A DNA stretch of 64,000 bases from Lentinula raphanica (taxonomy: Eukaryota > Basidiomycota > Agaricomycetes > Agaricales > Omphalotaceae), in NCBI GenBank assembly GCA_027919835.1, contig JANVFP010000014.1, forward strand, positions 868,001-932,000. Reading direction: 5' to 3'. A program made the translations under genes and the position numbers. Positions 47,745 through 57,832 of this stretch are shown here, piece by piece (positions within the stretch are counted from its first letter, which is position 1; every line of letters begins with the position of its first letter). The notes under the pieces are model-generated. The model saw nothing but the letters and a program-made list of their open reading frames with translations, had not been told where the DNA came from and searched no databases.

Positions 47745-48270
47745 CCCAAATTCCCTCTGCTTCCTACGCGATTCCGACGACCATACCCCTCAATCAGACC
47801 CATTTTCCCCTTAGGCTCGTTCCTACATAGACTATACTATTTATGAGCATTCCCTGCATTTCGTTCAAAGGATTTTGGTCCGGAAACTGAGCCGTGGCAG
47901 AGTGTTCTCCCCGAATCATCCTTGAAGTTTGAAGTTTGAAGTTTGAACCCAGCTCCGAGACTCTCCATACGCGACTCTGGAGACTCTGGAGAGGGAGAGT
48001 CCTCGTCTTTGACAACTTGAAGGGGACGCGTGTTCCCTTCAATGGACTCGCTATCGGACAGTGACCGACTCGGACTCGTTCGAAGATGTTCTATCCTTTT
48101 CATCCGAACTTCATTGCTTCTTACACCGCGCCCATCTCGCCGCAGGAAAATTATACGAAGAAGTTGGGTCCTTGGGAGACCGAGGGAATGGAAATAGTGG
48201 AGGGCAGATGTAACAAAATAAAGGATCAGGCGATGAACAAGTTGGTAACTTCGGTATGAATTTCGACCAT
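47745..48270 (+). pseudogene. orphan tandem family, copy 4 (3' half only)
   Basis: Degraded match to exon 2 of copy 2: CATTTCGTTCAAAG near 47,860, then GGGGACGCGTGTTCCCTTCA and GACAGTGACCGACTCGGACTC near 48,020-48,080, and ACACCGCGCCCATCTCGCCG near 48,124, followed by GGTATGAATTTCGACCATTC at 48,254. Frameshifts and insertions (a triple GAAGTTT and a doubled ACTCTGGAG) destroy the frame. The N-terminal domain is absent. Confidence 0.7.
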
Positions 48271-48800
48271 TCTTGTGAGTCCTTCGGCGGACGTCTGGCT
48301 TCTTCAATATCTTGTGAGTTCTCAGCATCAGAATGGGAGGCGTCGCCTCATGGAGACTCGGATAGTCGAGGAGTCGTAAACGTGTACACATTGAAACCTC
48401 AAGAATGAACCTGTAAGTTTTTCGTGTACTATTCTTCTGTGAAATGAGAAACTCACCAGATTCCAGATAGCGCACAGATCGTATACGAAAGGCGGAGTCC
48501 ATTTGGAATTGGTTGAATCATTGCATTGAATCATCATAGAGGGGATGTTGATTACTATTCTGGGGAGGGTTCCAAAGCCTGTGTGAACAGTGGTGATCGT
48601 CCTCGGGCAAGAGAGAAAGAGGAAGAAAAGAGGATTTCGGCATTTCGACTGTATTCGATACTTTCAACTTTCATCCTGACTTTAACTTCAAGGCTCCCAC
48701 CATGGTCGTCCTCGGTGACCGGTCACGGTATGTGAGATGTGAGTTCTCTCTGCACTGGCTCATCGTCACTGAGGACTCAGCCTCAGGAGAAGCTGTCACA
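48271..48800 (-). pseudogene. ZNHIT2 3'-half relict E
   Basis: Contains the PPFVYDLCAIW exon end (about 48,500-48,460), the AATGAGAAACTCACCAGAT splice region near 48,445, and a damaged TYR.WWEP exon region around 48,680-48,780 (AAGGCTCCCACCATGGTCG, CTCTCTGCACTGGCTCATCG). Non-functional. Confidence 0.65.
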
Positions 48801-48814
48801 GAACACAGAGCTGA

Positions 48815-48900
48815 GAGCTAAGAGCGTTACATACTTGCTTATACAACGCCAATCCAAGTTTCAATAGACTTGATATTTCCGATAACTCCAGAGGATCGAC
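48815..48900 (-). pseudogene. GH127-like 5' relict, shortest copy
   Basis: CTTGCTTATACAACGCCAATCC ... AGACTTGATATTTCCGATAA ... CTCCAGAGG matches the same early exon as the relicts at 43.76 and 47.45 kb. It marks the last unit junction before the intact ZNHIT2 gene. Confidence 0.5.
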
Positions 48901-49056
48901 AATGATTCGTTGAGTCTATCTTAGTGCCTTCGAGAACAAGAATCAAGATCCTGTATCACCGTGACTATTTGCCTGAACCTCCGAACCTCCGCTCCCTCCG
49001 TCCTCAGCTTCCCCTGTCCTCCACAAATCCCTCATTAATCATTCCTTCATCCTGGC

Positions 49057-51071
49057 TCACGCCGCACGCACCACATATGCTTCAACCTCATCCGCGACCG
49101 AACGTAAAACGCCCGAGGGCGCGGAAAGGACGTGGGCGGTGTAGAAGAGGAGTTTATGTGTGACATGAGCGCCCTTTTCGCCCTTCCCCCCTAGACTGAT
49201 CGTGAAGAGTCGGTGTAGATCCGAAAGAACGTACACGGTGTTGCGGTTGGGGTGGGAGGGAACGTCTAGGGCGACGTCTATGTCTGCAGCTACGGCTGTG
49301 GCTGCGGATGACGAGGGTGAGGATGGTGATGGGGACGAGGGTGATGACGGTGTCAAGCCGGGAGGTGAGGATGGTGATGGGGTTGTCAAGACGGAAGGTG
49401 AGGACGATGATGAGATAGAGGGATTGAATGAGATAGAGGAGGAGGAGAGGACACCGATGGGTTGCGGACGAAGGAGTGTCGCTGTGTCTTGCATAAGGAC
49501 GGAGAACGTCGAGTTTTGTGAGTTTTCAGAGTTTGAGTTTGAGGAGAGGGTTGGGTTTGAGTTGGGATTTGAGGTTGAGACTGTTGACTATATAGATCGA
49601 GCGAGTAAATGAGTGAACGAGAAAACGAGCAAAGGAGTGAATGAGCAAAGGGGCAGGCAGAAGGCAGAAACAAAAACGATAAAAATGATTGGAAACGACG
49701 CAAAGAAACGATGAAAATGACGGAAACGACGAACGATGAACGACGAGGAACACAACGTACCTTGTCCACTTTCGACCAGACATCATCAATCGCATCCGCC
49801 ACCGTCGTATATAGAACTGTTGATTTGCGTTTGATGAGGAAGGGGATGAGCTGTGCGAGGACACGTTTGGCTTCCTCGATGTCTTCGATGTCTCCTGAGC
49901 TTTCGATATCTTGTGGGTTTTCAGGGTTTTCAGTAGAGGATGCTGGTGACAACGGAGACCTGCCTATCCGACGAGTTGTATACGCATACGCGAAACTTTG
50001 GGAATAAGAAAGCGTCGAGTGAGTGTGCTGTGCTTCTGTAAGATGGAAAAGACTCACCAGATGGCACATAGGTTGTATATCAAAGGCGGTCCGTTTGGGA
50101 TTGGTTTTGGATGGATCATCGTCGAGGGAATGGTGATGAGCTCTGGGAGGCAGGGTGGCTCGTAATAGCGAGTATCATCCGTATCATCATGCCCCAAGCC
50201 TGCTTGATGATGTGAATGATCGTCCCGGATGAGAGAGAGAAGAGGATGTTGATGCGTCAAATCGTCCTGACTTCGAGGCTCCCACCACGGTCGATACGTG
50301 ACTTCCCTCCGCAGCTCATCGCTGAGGAGAAGTTCTTGAGAGAGAGCACTCGATGGGTCTTGGATGGATTTGACGAATTGGGCGCGTTCGGAGTCGGAGA
50401 GGAGGGACCAGAGGAGGTTTGGGGATGCGGAAGCTGTTGGTGATGGATGAGTGGCGATGAGTGTTGATGAGAGTGAGAGTGAGAGTGAATGAATGTCAGA
50501 ATGGAGGGTGGAGAATGGCGAACGGAGAACGGAAAGGTGAGTCAGAAGAGTATGAGGGTATGAAGAACGAAACGAACCGATGTCGATTCCTGCAAGGCGT
50601 TTTGCTATATCGTCTTCGTCGTCCTCTTCCTCATCTCCATCTCCATCTTCCTCTCCAAATTGCTCCAGGTTATCGTTATCTTCTTCCTCAAATCGTCTGA
50701 GTATCTCCATCATCTTCAACCGCTCCTGTGTCTGCGTTGGTGTAGGTTTCGCGTTTGAGGTTGAGCCTGAGCGGGCATCGGCTTCGATTTGTTTCTTGTA
50801 GAACGATTCAGAGCAGTTTGCATGGGCCTGCGATCAGGAAAAGCCATAATTAACTCAATAATGCAATATGATTTCGAAAGACAGGACGACACACACAGGA
50901 GATTTAAAGCATGTTGATGAGCAATAAGGGATATTGCATTGAGGACAGGTGTAACGAGCAATCTGACGACGACATCTGGGTTGGAAATGAGTCAAAGGGT
51001 GGTAGAAGGAGAGAGAGAGAGACGGACAGTCTGCAGACTATGTTTGAATCATCGTCAAACGACGAAGACAT
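49057..51071 (-). CDS. HIT-type zinc-finger protein, ZNHIT2-like
   Basis: ZNHIT2-type proteins link the R2TP chaperone complex to assembly of machines such as the U5 snRNP. The start at ATG 51071 leads into the zf-HIT finger, split over two exons: IVCRLCRRQ, then YTCPQCNIPYCSSTCFKS, then HANCSESFYKKQ. It has the expected C2..C2..C2..HC ligands. An acidic helix follows (KMMEILRRFEEEDNDN, DDEDDIAKRLAGID), then LWSLLSDSERAQFVKSIQDP, SQELLLSDELRREVTYRPWW, a region ending PIPNGPPLIYNLCAIW, and KSTVLYTTVADAIDDVWSKV. A Ser/Pro-rich insertion (49,290-49,460) precedes YVLSDLHRLFTISL and KLLFYTAHVLSAPSG at the C-terminus. The gene is intact as far as I can follow the introns. Its 3' half, but never its zinc finger, is copied in relicts A-E. 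Confidence 0.85.
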
Positions 51072-52569
51072 GGATTATTTGGAAATTGCCGCGAAGGGAA
51101 TATGTCCGGCATAATTTTGCCTGCCGGTTCTTTTCTTCCTTTTCTCATCTTCGCTCGATGACTACTTAGTGAAAGTGGCATCCTCACTGGGAAGTGGCAG
51201 GCATATTGTCACACCTCTAGAAAACTCTACTGCGAAAGGGGATCAAGCTCTGCAGCTGCTCAGCTGTATGTTTCTTTCCTTCTATTTTAAGTATTCACTT
51301 GCCCATATTTTGCTAAATCTCATTGTGACTTGTCAATCCTACTGGTATGCCTACCCATAATGCTATATTGCTCCTCAATATGCTTCAATCTCTGGAGGCC
51401 ATCAATTCATCTGGGCTATTGAAACTAAAATACCTGCTCTAATGTTTTGGATGCTGTAATTCTACTGGGGCCAATGTATGTACATACTCCAGCCTCCAGG
51501 GTGAGGTAGGCGGGATGGTCGAGCTTGGTTTCAAAATTCTAGGTGAAATTGGCGCCCATTTCTTTCTTATCCGCATACACTCACGAGAGACAGCCTGAGA
51601 TGGCTGCAAATAGTCTCTACTGCCATGAATCATCTCTACTACATTTATATTGAAGTCAAATTTTGCTTTCTTTTTTGCACAATGACTCTGAGACTCTGAG
51701 ACTCAAGGTGGATACACTATGAGCCCTCTGTTTCAAACTTACCATGTGCAGAGTGACTATCCTGAAAATCTCGCCGGTAGGTGATCTCAATACTCTGACA
51801 AGCTGAAGTTGCTGCTCACGCGCCGCGGGCCCTTGTCACTTCCTGGACAGATTTATCTCCTGTTCATCATGAAGGCTTCCGCCAACAACCTGACAGGTGA
51901 TACCATTGTACCTGTCTTTGGACCAACTTGAATATGGTTGCAGTCGAAACTTCCGATGACAGCACTTGTGTCTACCATAAACCAAGACAACATTGACGGT
52001 TCCATTGTCCGGCTCATTGTTTGAAATTTCCAGTGCTCTGACCAACGGAGGGCCACTACTTATATGTACTCTCTGGCCTGGACCCTCTCCGACTCAAACA
52101 AAGTTCAATATGGATCTCCAGTAGCGATCTGAGTCGTGCCAAGCAGTGATTATACTTACAAGGAGGTTTGTGAAGCTTTTTTATGACAAATGAAGATATT
52201 TCTATCTCTAATTACAATACCATGTATTCTTCTTCTCCCTGGACAGTGTTTTGAGCAAGTATCACTATCAAGCCAGTAAGTTTTCTGGAGGCCCAGTTTC
52301 TGCTCTCAGCTCTGATTGTTCAGTGAATTCAGGCTTCGTGGGTATTGAAGGAAGTCAGATGCTGTATGCATTAGCAAGCTCAGCTACTTTGAGAGCCAGA
52401 TTTGTGAGCACGGGTTTCCCAAATATGATCAGCGAGGCGGTGAAATGAACAGGGAATGGAGTATTTTAGCTTTCAAGTTACTTAGTGGTTTTTAATAAGT
52501 TGTTATGACTCGCAATTGTTCGCTGTTAAGTTGTTGGAGGTGTATGACCATGGAGCAATTGCTTGAGGC
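51072..52569. other. gene-poor stretch left of the LTR element
   Basis: No confident gene. Minus-strand frames at 51836-52056 (one with an IGSFDCNHI stretch faintly like a Harbinger transposase) and 51439-51633 are too short to name. This may be old transposon debris. Confidence 0.4.
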
Positions 52570-52574
52570 TAAGA

Positions 52575-52747
52575 TGTCGAGTGTCGAGCCCCGACGGATT
52601 GTTTTGGTCACGACGCAATTATGGGCAGTGCCCTCGTTTCATAAAATTTTCATGTTTCACCTTGTTAGCTTTGCTTATATACATAGGAAATAGCCTGAAT
52701 CGAGAACGATTTCTTGCGATCCGAAAATCCCCCATCTAAGTTTCACA
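52575..52747 (+). repeat. left long terminal repeat
   Basis: 173 bp, TGTCGAG...TTTCACA; internal duplication GTCGAGTGTCGAG at its start. Confidence 0.9.
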
Positions 52748-52762
52748 GGTTATGGGCCCCGG
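52748..52762 (+). promoter_or_regulatory. primer-binding site
   Basis: GGTTATGGGCCCCGG directly follows the left LTR. It is nearly complementary to the anticodon stem-loop of initiator tRNA-Met (expected GGTTATGAGCCC), as in Copia-type elements that prime from a half tRNA. Confidence 0.6.
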
Positions 52763-52825
52763 CTCTGCCTAAAAATCTGCGTATACTCTTGTCGTTGCTG
52801 CTCCTTGTCGTTCACCATTTGTCTT

Positions 52826-52940
52826 GTGGCCTAGTGAAGCCGATTCACCTGTTGTTGCCGTTTGCCATTGTGTTGTGGCCTTAGTGAAGCCGATTCACTC
52901 GCTGTTGATCCGTGTGTGGCCCTAGTGAAGCCTATTCACT
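52826..52940 (+). repeat. three tandem leader repeats upstream of gag
   Basis: GTGGCC(T)TAGTGAAGCCGATTCAC occurs three times (about 52826, 52875 and 52915; the third with CTATTCAC), spaced about 40-50 bp, in the leader between primer-binding site and gag. A packaging or dimerisation role is possible but unproven. Confidence 0.7.
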
Positions 52941-52953
52941 CCGTTTATCGAAA

Positions 52954-53841
52954 ATGTCGTTTGCCGAGAACATGCCGAGCCGTGATGGGAAGATTTTGTT
53001 GCGTGATGACCAGTCCGAGGATCTCCTTGGCAACTGGCAGATGCAGGTTCGAGGAGTCTTGAGAAAGAAGAAGGTGTTGAATTTTGTGGAGCGAGAAGAA
53101 AGAGAAGTGAACCCAGAGACTGGAGAGTTTGTTGAGGAGGTTGGAAAGCCAAAAGCGCCAGAGCCGACTACTGGGAGGAACAGCAAAGCATGGAAGGCAT
53201 GGAAGGATAAGAGAGATGAAGCTGCCGCGGTGATTGTCGAACGCCTGGACCCGGATCAGTATGTCCATATCAAAGGGATCGATGATGATCCCCTTGCTAT
53301 GTGGGAGGCGCTCGCAAAGTACCACACTGTAAAAGGTCTAGGATCTGTGGTTTCTGTCTATAAGCGACTCATGGGCATGCGAAAGGACGATGTCACCACT
53401 ATCCCCACCCATGTGAAATCGATTCGAAAACTCGCAGGACTGCTCGAAAGTCTTGGTGAGCCTGTCACCACTTCCCTCATCGTGTCTTGTAACCTTGTTT
53501 CCCTTCCCGACGACTACCAACCTATCATTCTCAAACTTGATGGCGACCCTATGGTTTCGGACATTGATTATGTCACTGCTCATCTAGTCAATTTCGAGAG
53601 GACTTATGGAAAAGGGATGCCACCTACCCTGGTTCCTGGTGATGGTTTGTCTACCAATGCGATGATTGCACGGAATCGTCGCCCTTTGTCCGAAGTTATC
53701 TGCTATAGGTGTGGAAAGAAGGGACACTTTCAGTCGAATTGCCCTGAACTTCCACCTGCTGGCTCCAATCCCGCCCGAACTTTGGTGGCCACTACGAGTG
53801 CCCCGGAGGTTGCTGAGCTCACTCAGTACTATGGTATGTAA
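52954..53841 (+). CDS. retrotransposon gag protein with zinc knuckle
   Basis: From ATG 52954 (AAAATGTCG) the frame encodes 295 aa. The capsid-like part (UBN2/gag type) includes GNWQMQVRGVLRKKKVL, KAWKAWKDKRDEAAAVI, MWEALAKYHTVKGLGSV and VYKRLMGMRKDD. The single CCHC knuckle CYRCGKKGHFQSNC lies near the C-terminus. The frame is open 42 nt further upstream but without a better start. Gag packages the element RNA into virus-like particles. No frameshift or readthrough signal to a pol gene follows; the stop at 53841 is about 100 bp from the right LTR. Confidence 0.88.
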   Translation: MSFAENMPSRDGKILLRDDQSEDLLGNWQMQVRGVLRKKKVLNFVEREEREVNPETGEFVEEVGKPKAPEPTTGRNSKAWKAWKDKRDEAAAVIVERLDPDQYVHIKGIDDDPLAMWEALAKYHTVKGLGSVVSVYKRLMGMRKDDVTTIPTHVKSIRKLAGLLESLGEPVTTSLIVSCNLVSLPDDYQPIILKLDGDPMVSDIDYVTAHLVNFERTYGKGMPPTLVPGDGLSTNAMIARNRRPLSEVICYRCGKKGHFQSNCPELPPAGSNPARTLVATTSAPEVAELTQYYGM

Positions 53842-53939
53842 CCGGGTTCTCGAAGTTGTGGGAGCCATGGACTTTAAGTATTTTTTGATTTCTACTTTTA
53901 TTTATTACTCTCTTTGTTTCTGTGCGTCGTAACCTTCAC

Positions 53940-53948
53940 AAGTGGGAG
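53940..53948 (+). promoter_or_regulatory. polypurine tract
   Basis: AAGTGGGAG immediately before the right LTR, the expected second-strand priming site. Confidence 0.7.
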
Positions 53949-54121
53949 TGTCGAGTGTCGAGCCCCGACGGATTGTTTTGGTCACGACGCAATTATGGGC
54001 AGTGCCCTCGTTTCATAAAATTTTCATGTTTCACCTTGTTAGCTTTGCTTATATACGTAGGAAATAGCCTGAATTGAGAACAATTTCTTGCGATCCAAAA
54101 ATCCCCCATCTAAGTTTCACA
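53949..54121 (+). repeat. right long terminal repeat
   Basis: 173 bp; differs from the left LTR at four positions in its last 80 bp (A/G, C/T, G/A, G/A). Confidence 0.9.
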
Positions 54122-54126
54122 TAAGA

Positions 54127-54833
54127 GATATGCAATGGGCTTGTGATATGACCCAGTGAGCCCTAGAAGCCAAAGAGGTGGGTGAAGACTTTGAAGAGGA
54201 AGTGTGACCATTTTGGTGACCAGAGCTTGACAACTTGCCTTGGTGATGCATTGATCCGAAGCTTGATTTCAAAACCAAGCTCGACCATTCCGCCTACGAC
54301 ATCCAGGGGCAATATACTCATCAGCTATCAATGTTGAATAGCACATGAACCAGTCTCTCATGTCCTGCCTTTTCAACAATCAAGTCACTTGGCAATTGCA
54401 GTTTCAGAACATCAAAACTCTAACTCTAAGTACTGTAATCTGAAGTGTTTACATTTCCACATTAAACAACTGATGGATTGCCTTTCAAGTGCTTTTTGAA
54501 CATGTTTGAACATTCTCAATTGTTGAAACAGTACTTTAATCACTACAAGTACTACCTAGTACCTAGGTACAATCCTACAGCAATACAAATATCCTTGTGA
54601 ATACCAGAACCTATGAACAGGTGCAACAACAATATGCAATGACAGAAAAGTAGACAGCAGTAACTAGTAACAATGAGGAGAGTAGTGTCAATGATGAAGG
54701 AGCAAGAGAGGAAAATTCTTCAACAGCAACTTGACAACAAGGTTCTTGCAGAAAACAACTAACCTTGGAGACAGATCAGAGTCAAAGAGTGTTAGGACAT
54801 TGAAGAGATGAACACACAATGAACAAACTTGAT
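54127..54833. other. 3' flank of the NLR gene
   Basis: AT-rich sequence with no gene seen; contains the 3' UTR of the NLR gene read on the minus strand. Confidence 0.5.
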
Positions 54834-57832
54834 TCAAGCACCTTGAGCATTAAACTCTGCACCCTGTTGAACCAGATATTCCACAATATCTTTATGGCCC
54901 CTAGCTGCTGCTGCTTGAAGTGCAGTGCCATAAAGCCCACTCTGAGCATTGATCTCTGCACCCTGTTGAACCAAAAGTTCCACAATATCTTTGTGACCTC
55001 CAGCTGCTGCTGCCTGAAGTGCAGTGCCATAATACCCACCCTGAACATTGATCTCTGCACCCTGTTGAACCAGATATTCCACAATACCTTTTCGGCCCCT
55101 AGCTGCTGCTGCTTGAAGTGCAGTGCCATAATGCCCACCCTGAGCATTGATCATTGCACCCTGTTGAACCAGAAATTCCACAATATTTTTTTGGCCCCTA
55201 GCTGCTGCTGCTTGAAGTGCAGTGCTATATTCCCCACCCTGAGCATTGATCTCTGCACCCTGTTGAACCAGAAATTCCACAATATTTTTTTGGCCCCTAG
55301 CTGCTGCTGCTTGAAGTGCAGTGCCATATTCCCCACCCTGAGCATTGATCTCTGCACCCTGTTGAACCAGATATTGCACAATATCTTTTCGGCCTCTAGC
55401 TGCTGCTGCTTGAAGTGCAGTGCCATATTCCCCACCCTGAGCATTGATCTCTGCACCCTGTTGAACCAGAAATTCCACAACATCCTTGTAGCCTTCAGCT
55501 GCTGCTGCTTGAAGTGCAGTGCCATAATACCCACCCTGAGCATTGATCTCTGCACCCTGTTGAACCAGAAGTTCCACAATATCTTTGTGGCCTCTATCTG
55601 CTGCTGCATAAAGTGCAGTGCCGGAATGCCCACCCTGAGCATTGATCTCTGCACCCTGTTGAAGCAGAAGTTTTGCTGTATCTTTGTGGCCCCTAGCAGC
55701 TGCTGTTTGTAATGCTGTTCCAAAATATTTTGATATTGTATTGATATCTGATAGATTATTCTCAATATAGTTATATATTATATTAGTGAAAAACAACTTG
55801 CATACCTGTATCTGTATTGGTCAACAATTTATGTGCACTTGTTCCCAGGCCGAACCATGCAGTAACATAAAGCTTGTCATTTTCTGCAAATATATTGTCG
55901 ATTCTGAATTTCCATTCAACACTAGTCCGAAAGTTCTTTGTCCAATTTATAAATTTGTTAGAGGCCTGTTCCAGAAATATCTGAGTCATTTCTATTGATT
56001 TATTATATGAAAGTGGCTTCTTGTCAATATAGTGACTATGCTCTCCCCAGTACTGAGTTGCATACTGTTCAAATGTCTCAATATCGATCCTCCACATGTC
56101 ACCTGAATTTGCCCATATATTTTTTTCTTCATGTTGGTTTAGAAGATATATAAGACACATCTGAGCCATAATATCATGTGCCAGTTCTGCATTTATATTG
56201 ATCAACTTTTTGTCTTGAGAACTACTGTTGCTTTCTAATAGGAAATCCTTCACAGATGCATGTGAAAGTTGGACAATGTTTTTATTGTCAACAGTAACTA
56301 AACTAGTATCAATAATTTTTTCCAATCCATTTAGCATTTCAGCATTAGCCTCAACTTTTCTTGCATTGAGGTCAATTGAAAGAATAACTGCAACCTGACT
56401 CATATTGAGAGGCTCAAATGAATATAAAAGCCATAGGAGAAGATGATGTCCCTCTTTAAAGCACAGACTATTTTTAAGTCTTTCAATAGCATTGAAATAT
56501 ATGTCCTTCAAAGTTGCAGGCAACTTGGTCAGTGCCTCAAGAACTTGTCTTGCACTGGCACTTTGTTTCAATATTTGGATTTGACAGTCAATATAACGGA
56601 ATCTATAATATTTCAGAAATTTATACAAATTAATACCAAATTAATAAACATACCCTCCATCTGCTTTTTCCATTAATGTAGCCTTCACTTCAGTATTAAA
56701 AGCCATATTTTTTGATGACACATGTTTATTCAAGAAAGTAGCAATATCTTGTTTAACCATGATATTATTCCTCAAAGAAAGTGTTGAATATCTTGAGGTC
56801 TCAGGCTGATAGTTGCGGCTTGAAATTAGAATTCCTACAGAATGCAAGCTGTTCATTTGTATACAAAAATCCCAGACTTCATTCATTTCATTGCATTCAT
56901 CTAGAGCATCAATAATGATGTTCACTTGGTAGTCTTTTTGAACTAGGTTTTTTGTGATTTGTATGATAGTGTCTGCAAGTTTTTCATTAGTAGGCTTGGA
57001 ATGGGAAAGACCATTTCTTGATGATTCATGCAGATTTTTCAATTCAGTATGGATCTTTTGGTCTTGAACACCTATTTGTGAAAGGCAAGATAACAAAAAT
57101 CCTTGAAAGCTTGTCTTGGATCCAGTATTATCACGTGTATCAAAGTAATGATAAATTGAAAGTGTTGAAACAGTTATTTTTTTGAGACTTTCAATAATAC
57201 TGGTACTAAGAAAACCAGCCAATAAATGTTAGCCTCAGTATATTCAATAAATTTAAAACTTAGAGTCTCACATCAAGAATGTTTTACCAGACCCAGCTGC
57301 AAGAAAATTTGACTAAGCTCTTTCATTATGAAATTCACAAAGCAGTTACCTTGGCCCTGAATCCACAAGATACTTCCTTTCTCTCTCCATTCAAGGTAAG
57401 TAGGATCTTCAAAGATCCATTGCCCTGTTCCATTCACCCTTTTGTTCAAAGCTGTTGCATAATTGATGGAACAATCTGGAGCACCAAGCCATTCTTGAAG
57501 TTTCTTCTCTTCATTACTTGAAAGATCTGCATGTAACATTATTACTTCGATATAATGATTTTGTGATCTTTGACTTACAGTAGTGGTAGTTGATATCTTT
57601 CCCTGCCACTTCAAAGTTTCCTCCACTGATTGTTACATTTTGTGAATTATTGAGAATGCCAAAATTTCTGTAAGGATATCAGCATGTACATGAATAAAGT
57701 AGTCTAATTTATAGATCTCACCCTTCTGTGGACTGAGTGCTATAGCTGTGAAGAATCATGTGATTAGGTATACAAAGACAATGAATATGTGTATACAATC
57801 ATTTACCTTTGATTATCCATTTGATGACTCAT
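54834..57832 (-). CDS. NLR protein: NACHT ATPase plus nine ankyrin repeats
   Basis: About eight exons give a protein of roughly 880 aa. Small first exons (from ATG 57832, MSHQMDNQS) join to GILNNSQNVTISGGNFEVAG, a segment common at the front of agaric NACHT proteins. A pre-NACHT part follows (ALNKRVNGTGQWIFEDPTYL) and then the Walker A loop QAGSGKTFL, formed across an intron at about 57,290. The NACHT core includes IYHYFDTRDNTGSKTSFQGF, VNIIIDALDEC (Walker B) and ILISSRNYQ. A winged-helix-like region (LLLWLLYSFEPLNMSQVAVI, VQLSHASVKDFLL) leads to nine 33-aa ankyrin repeats of the pattern GTALQAAAARGHKDIVELLV. Fungal NLRs sense non-self or damage and trigger cell death or heterokaryon incompatibility. 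No N-terminal death domain is fused here. Walker motifs are intact, so it may be functional. Confidence 0.88.
54839..55736 (-). repeat. nine tandem 99-bp ankyrin-coding repeats
   Basis: Each unit is 99 bp (33 codons) with the core LVQQGAEINAQGG. Neighbouring units are almost identical in DNA, with changes clustered in the codons for RGH/EGY/RGR/RGQ/GGH and IVE-F/Y/L. The last unit is cut short by the stop codon. Confidence 0.9.

Larger units (their letters stand above)
52570..54126 (+). mobile_element. gag-only Copia-type LTR retrotransposon with target duplication
   Basis: Two 173-bp LTRs (52575-52747 and 53949-54121), both starting TGTCGAG and ending TTTCACA, are flanked by the 5-bp duplication TAAGA (52570-52574 and 54122-54126). 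The LTRs differ at four sites, all transitions. A primer-binding site follows the left LTR and a purine tract precedes the right one. The only gene inside is gag; protease, integrase and reverse transcriptase are absent, and there is no room for them in 1.2 kb. The element must depend on enzymes from elsewhere. Confidence 0.88.

Noticed and set aside
49202..49612. Acidic plus-strand frame opposite the ZNHIT2 C-terminal exon
   Set aside because: Complement of the Ser/Pro-rich insertion; the minus strand matches the ZNHIT2 relicts.
51836..52056. Harbinger-like transposase fragment (IGSFDCNHI stretch)
   Set aside because: Too short, no second catalytic motif, no terminal repeats found. A translated search against Harbinger transposases would decide.
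52575..54121. Possibility that the LTR element is a truncated full Copia element whose pol lies outside the window
   Set aside because: Both LTRs and the TAAGA duplication enclose only gag, so the element is complete as inserted.
54819..55712. Long plus-strand frame (297 codons) rich in Cys and repeated LCTLLNQ units
   Set aside because: It is the antisense of the ankyrin repeats; the 99-bp periodicity makes several frames open at once. The minus strand gives a real domain.
55151..55765. Second minus-strand repeat frame (204 codons) over the ankyrin region
   Set aside because: Same cause: a shifted frame of the 99-bp repeats. Only the frame reading GTALQAAAARGH continues into the NACHT gene.
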